Part shown: positions 5,824 to 7,200 of the stretch, one piece after another
How the letters are laid out: each line of letters opens with the position of its first letter
Numbering within the stretch: position 1 is the stretch's first letter
Assembly (NCBI GenBank): GCA_016844425.1
Contig: JAERML010000062.1
Span: forward strand, 1 to 7,200
Length of the DNA: 7,200 nt
Source of the DNA: Bacteroidota bacterium
GTDB taxonomy: Bacteria > Bacteroidota > UBA10030 > UBA6906
Direction: 5' to 3'
Program-made: the position numbers and the translations under genes
Notes under the pieces: model-generated
Seen by the model: only the letters and a program-made list of their open reading frames with translations
What the model was told of the DNA's origin: nothing
Database searches by the model: none

Positions 5824-7200
5824 ATGAAGATGCACGTCCTCATTGTCATTCTTTTGCCTTTCCTGGTCATTCGCGCGCACGGGGAGCAACAGCAGAGCAT
5901 GAAGGGAACGGTGCCTGCTCTGATTGGCGACTCGCTGTCACCTCCCGCAGACATATCCAATCTTATCCGATCAGCCGGAGTTTCGAAACCTTTTGTTCAA
6001 ATCATGGTGAATGCGGTTTCGCGTGACAGTCTGGTCGAGACGATTGGCGCGCTTCAATCGTTTGGCACCCGTTACGAATTTACTCCTCAGCGCGATGAGG
6101 CCGCGGAATTCATTCTCGACAAATTCAAAAGCTGGGGGCTGCAAGCAGAATCCGATCGATTTGTTGTGGGAAGAGGTCTCTTCTATTCCTTCAATGATAT
6201 GGACATTTCCGGTGCCGATACTGCATGGCTTGCCATGTACTACTCGATTCTCCGCACGACGGATGGCGGCAACACGTGGACATCCTCCTCTGGGCCGTTG
6301 GGCTACATGAATGCCATTGGAATCGATTTCATCAATTCCCGTGAGGGATGGGTGGTTGGAGAACCCCGAGCGATACTTCACACCACTGACGGAGGCAGTA
6401 CTTGGGAATTGCAGAATCAGTTCCTCAGCGAAGGTCTTCAGCATGTCGGCTTTTCCGACCTCAGCAACGGCATTGCGGTGGGAACGGGGGGCAGGGTTAT
6501 CAGAACGACTGATGGAGGGGTGTCGTGGATAACGGCAAATTCCGGAACTATGCAAGATCTTCTCCGAGTTAAGGTGCTGGACAACACCCATGCATGGTCA
6601 GTTGGCGGCGGCGGAACAATTCTCTTTTCCGGCAACGGCGGATCGACCTGGACGGTTCAAGCCACAGGAATAACCACAAAGATATCCGGAATTGATTTTG
6701 TGGATGAACGGCACGGATGGGCTGCACCCGCCAAAGGAGCGATGCTGAAGACCACTGACGGAGGGACGACGTGGGCGAAAAAGGGTTTGGATACTCAATG
6801 TTGGAAAAGCATATCGTTCGTTGACACGCTTCTGGGATACGCCACGGATTGCTCGGGCAATATCTTGAAGACTACCGACGGGGGTGAGAGTTGGAATCTC
6901 TCGCTCCCATCGCTTCAGGCAGGCTGGCATCCAATGTTGAATGCCGTTCGCGCGTTCGGAAAACAGCGCATCTTCGCCTGCGGGGAACGGAGCACGATCT
7001 TCACGAGCACCAACCAGGGAACAACCTGGACGAATCAAATAGCAAACCTCCCAGAGGAATTCATTCATCGAACGCGAAATATCGTGGCCACCATCCCCGG
7101 CAGTATCACACCCGAGAAGGAATGCGTTATTGTCGCCCACTATGATTCCTATAGTTACGACATGTTTATGCCGTACGATATTGTCCCTGGAGCGAATGAC
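5824..7200 (+). CDS. Secreted M28-family zinc metallopeptidase with inserted seven-repeat Ycf48/BNR propeller, 3'-partial
   Basis: The frame is open for 459 codons to the window end, with GAGGAG at 5811-5816 seven bases before the ATG. Residues 1-20 form a signal peptide (MKMHVLIVILLPFLVIRAHG). Residues of about 55-115 match the N-terminal region of M28 aminopeptidases: VSRDSLVETIGALQSFGTRY, then DEAAEFILDKFKSWGLQAES. Seven Asp-box repeats follow with a period of about 41 residues, the boxes beginning near residues 145 (TTDGGNTW), 187, 228, 269 (SGNGGSTW), 310, 350 and 395 (STNQGTTW), as in the seven-bladed Ycf48/HCF136 fold. The M28 core resumes at about 418 with NIVATIPGS and VIVAHYDS: His439 and Asp441 form the HxD motif, and PGAND places Asp459 where the zinc-bridging Asp lies in Aeromonas aminopeptidase. 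The family hydrolyses peptides using two zinc ions. The remaining ligands and any T9SS sorting domain lie beyond the window. Confidence 0.92.
   Translation, partial: MKMHVLIVILLPFLVIRAHGEQQQSMKGTVPALIGDSLSPPADISNLIRSAGVSKPFVQIMVNAVSRDSLVETIGALQSFGTRYEFTPQRDEAAEFILDKFKSWGLQAESDRFVVGRGLFYSFNDMDISGADTAWLAMYYSILRTTDGGNTWTSSSGPLGYMNAIGIDFINSREGWVVGEPRAILHTTDGGSTWELQNQFLSEGLQHVGFSDLSNGIAVGTGGRVIRTTDGGVSWITANSGTMQDLLRVKVLDNTHAWSVGGGGTILFSGNGGSTWTVQATGITTKISGIDFVDERHGWAAPAKGAMLKTTDGGTTWAKKGLDTQCWKSISFVDTLLGYATDCSGNILKTTDGGESWNLSLPSLQAGWHPMLNAVRAFGKQRIFACGERSTIFTSTNQGTTWTNQIANLPEEFIHRTRNIVATIPGSITPEKECVIVAHYDSYSYDMFMPYDIVPGAND
6217..7041 (+). repeat. Seven in-frame Asp-box repeats within the M28 peptidase gene
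   Basis: TTDGGxTW-type motifs are coded at about 6256, 6382, 6505, 6628, 6751, 6871 and 7006. The spacings of 126, 123, 123, 123, 120 and 135 bases are regular enough for one closed propeller. Each unit also carries the preceding GxxxxIL(R/K)T strand and a following I-F-hydrophobic-strand pattern typical of Ycf48-like proteins. The fourth unit has Asn (SGNGG) and the seventh Asn (STNQG) in place of the Asp. Confidence 0.85.

Noticed and set aside
5971..6591. 206-codon minus-strand open frame
   Set aside because: It lies antisense to the M28 peptidase gene, which has a signal peptide, Asp-boxes and zinc motifs; the antisense product has no recognisable features.
6598..7140. 180-codon minus-strand open frame
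   Set aside because: Antisense shadow of the propeller and early catalytic part of the peptidase; no ribosome binding site or family resemblance.
1..7200. CRISPR array, tRNA or rRNA genes, transposase or a known defence system
   Set aside because: I looked for short regularly spaced repeats, cloverleaf structures and mobile-element motifs on both strands and saw none; the only regular repeats are the protein-coding Asp-box units.

Overview
The window reads as chromosomal DNA from the Bacteroidota/Ignavibacteria-type lineage (FCB group). The main clue is the first gene, which ends in a textbook type IX secretion (T9SS/Por) C-terminal sorting domain with the hallmark FSLDQNYPNPFNP and the terminal ETKKMVLLR. 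Other clues are a large SusC/Cir-like TonB-dependent receptor, a lipoprotein starting with a GPEGPAG tract, Asp-box (BNR/Ycf48-like) beta-propeller proteins, and a relic of a Ser/Thr kinase of the MIGQTVSHYRILEK type. GC content looks near 50 %. All genes I can support are on the + strand. The assignment to a lineage is an inference from protein style, not from a marker gene.

Layout. (1) 2-1324: the 3' part of a secreted Asp-box repeat protein with a T9SS sorting domain; its 5' end lies outside the window. (2) 1325-1485: intergenic, with a hairpin that straddles the stop codon, a candidate promoter and a ribosome binding site that favours a TTG start. (3) 1486-4401: a TonB-dependent outer-membrane receptor. 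(4) 4402-5018: about 600 bases without an intact gene, holding pieces of three gene families: a copy of the 3' end of gene 1, about one Asp-box repeat, and the degraded N-terminus of a protein kinase. (5) 5025-5762: a lipoprotein with a carboxypeptidase-regulatory-like domain. (6) 5824-7200: a secreted M28-family metallopeptidase, running off the window, in which a seven-repeat Ycf48/BNR propeller sits between the N-terminal region and the zinc-binding catalytic core.

How the genes fit together. All intact products are predicted to be exported or enveloped: a T9SS cargo, an outer-membrane transporter, a lipoprotein and a secreted peptidase. That is consistent with a cell-surface or secretion neighbourhood, but nothing shows a single pathway. 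Genes 5 and 6 are 61 bases apart and could be co-transcribed; genes 1 and 3 are probably separate units. No CRISPR array, RNA gene, transposase or classical defence system was found. The two most notable items are the propeller-in-peptidase architecture and the gene-relic zone bordered by a directly repeated T9SS gene tail.
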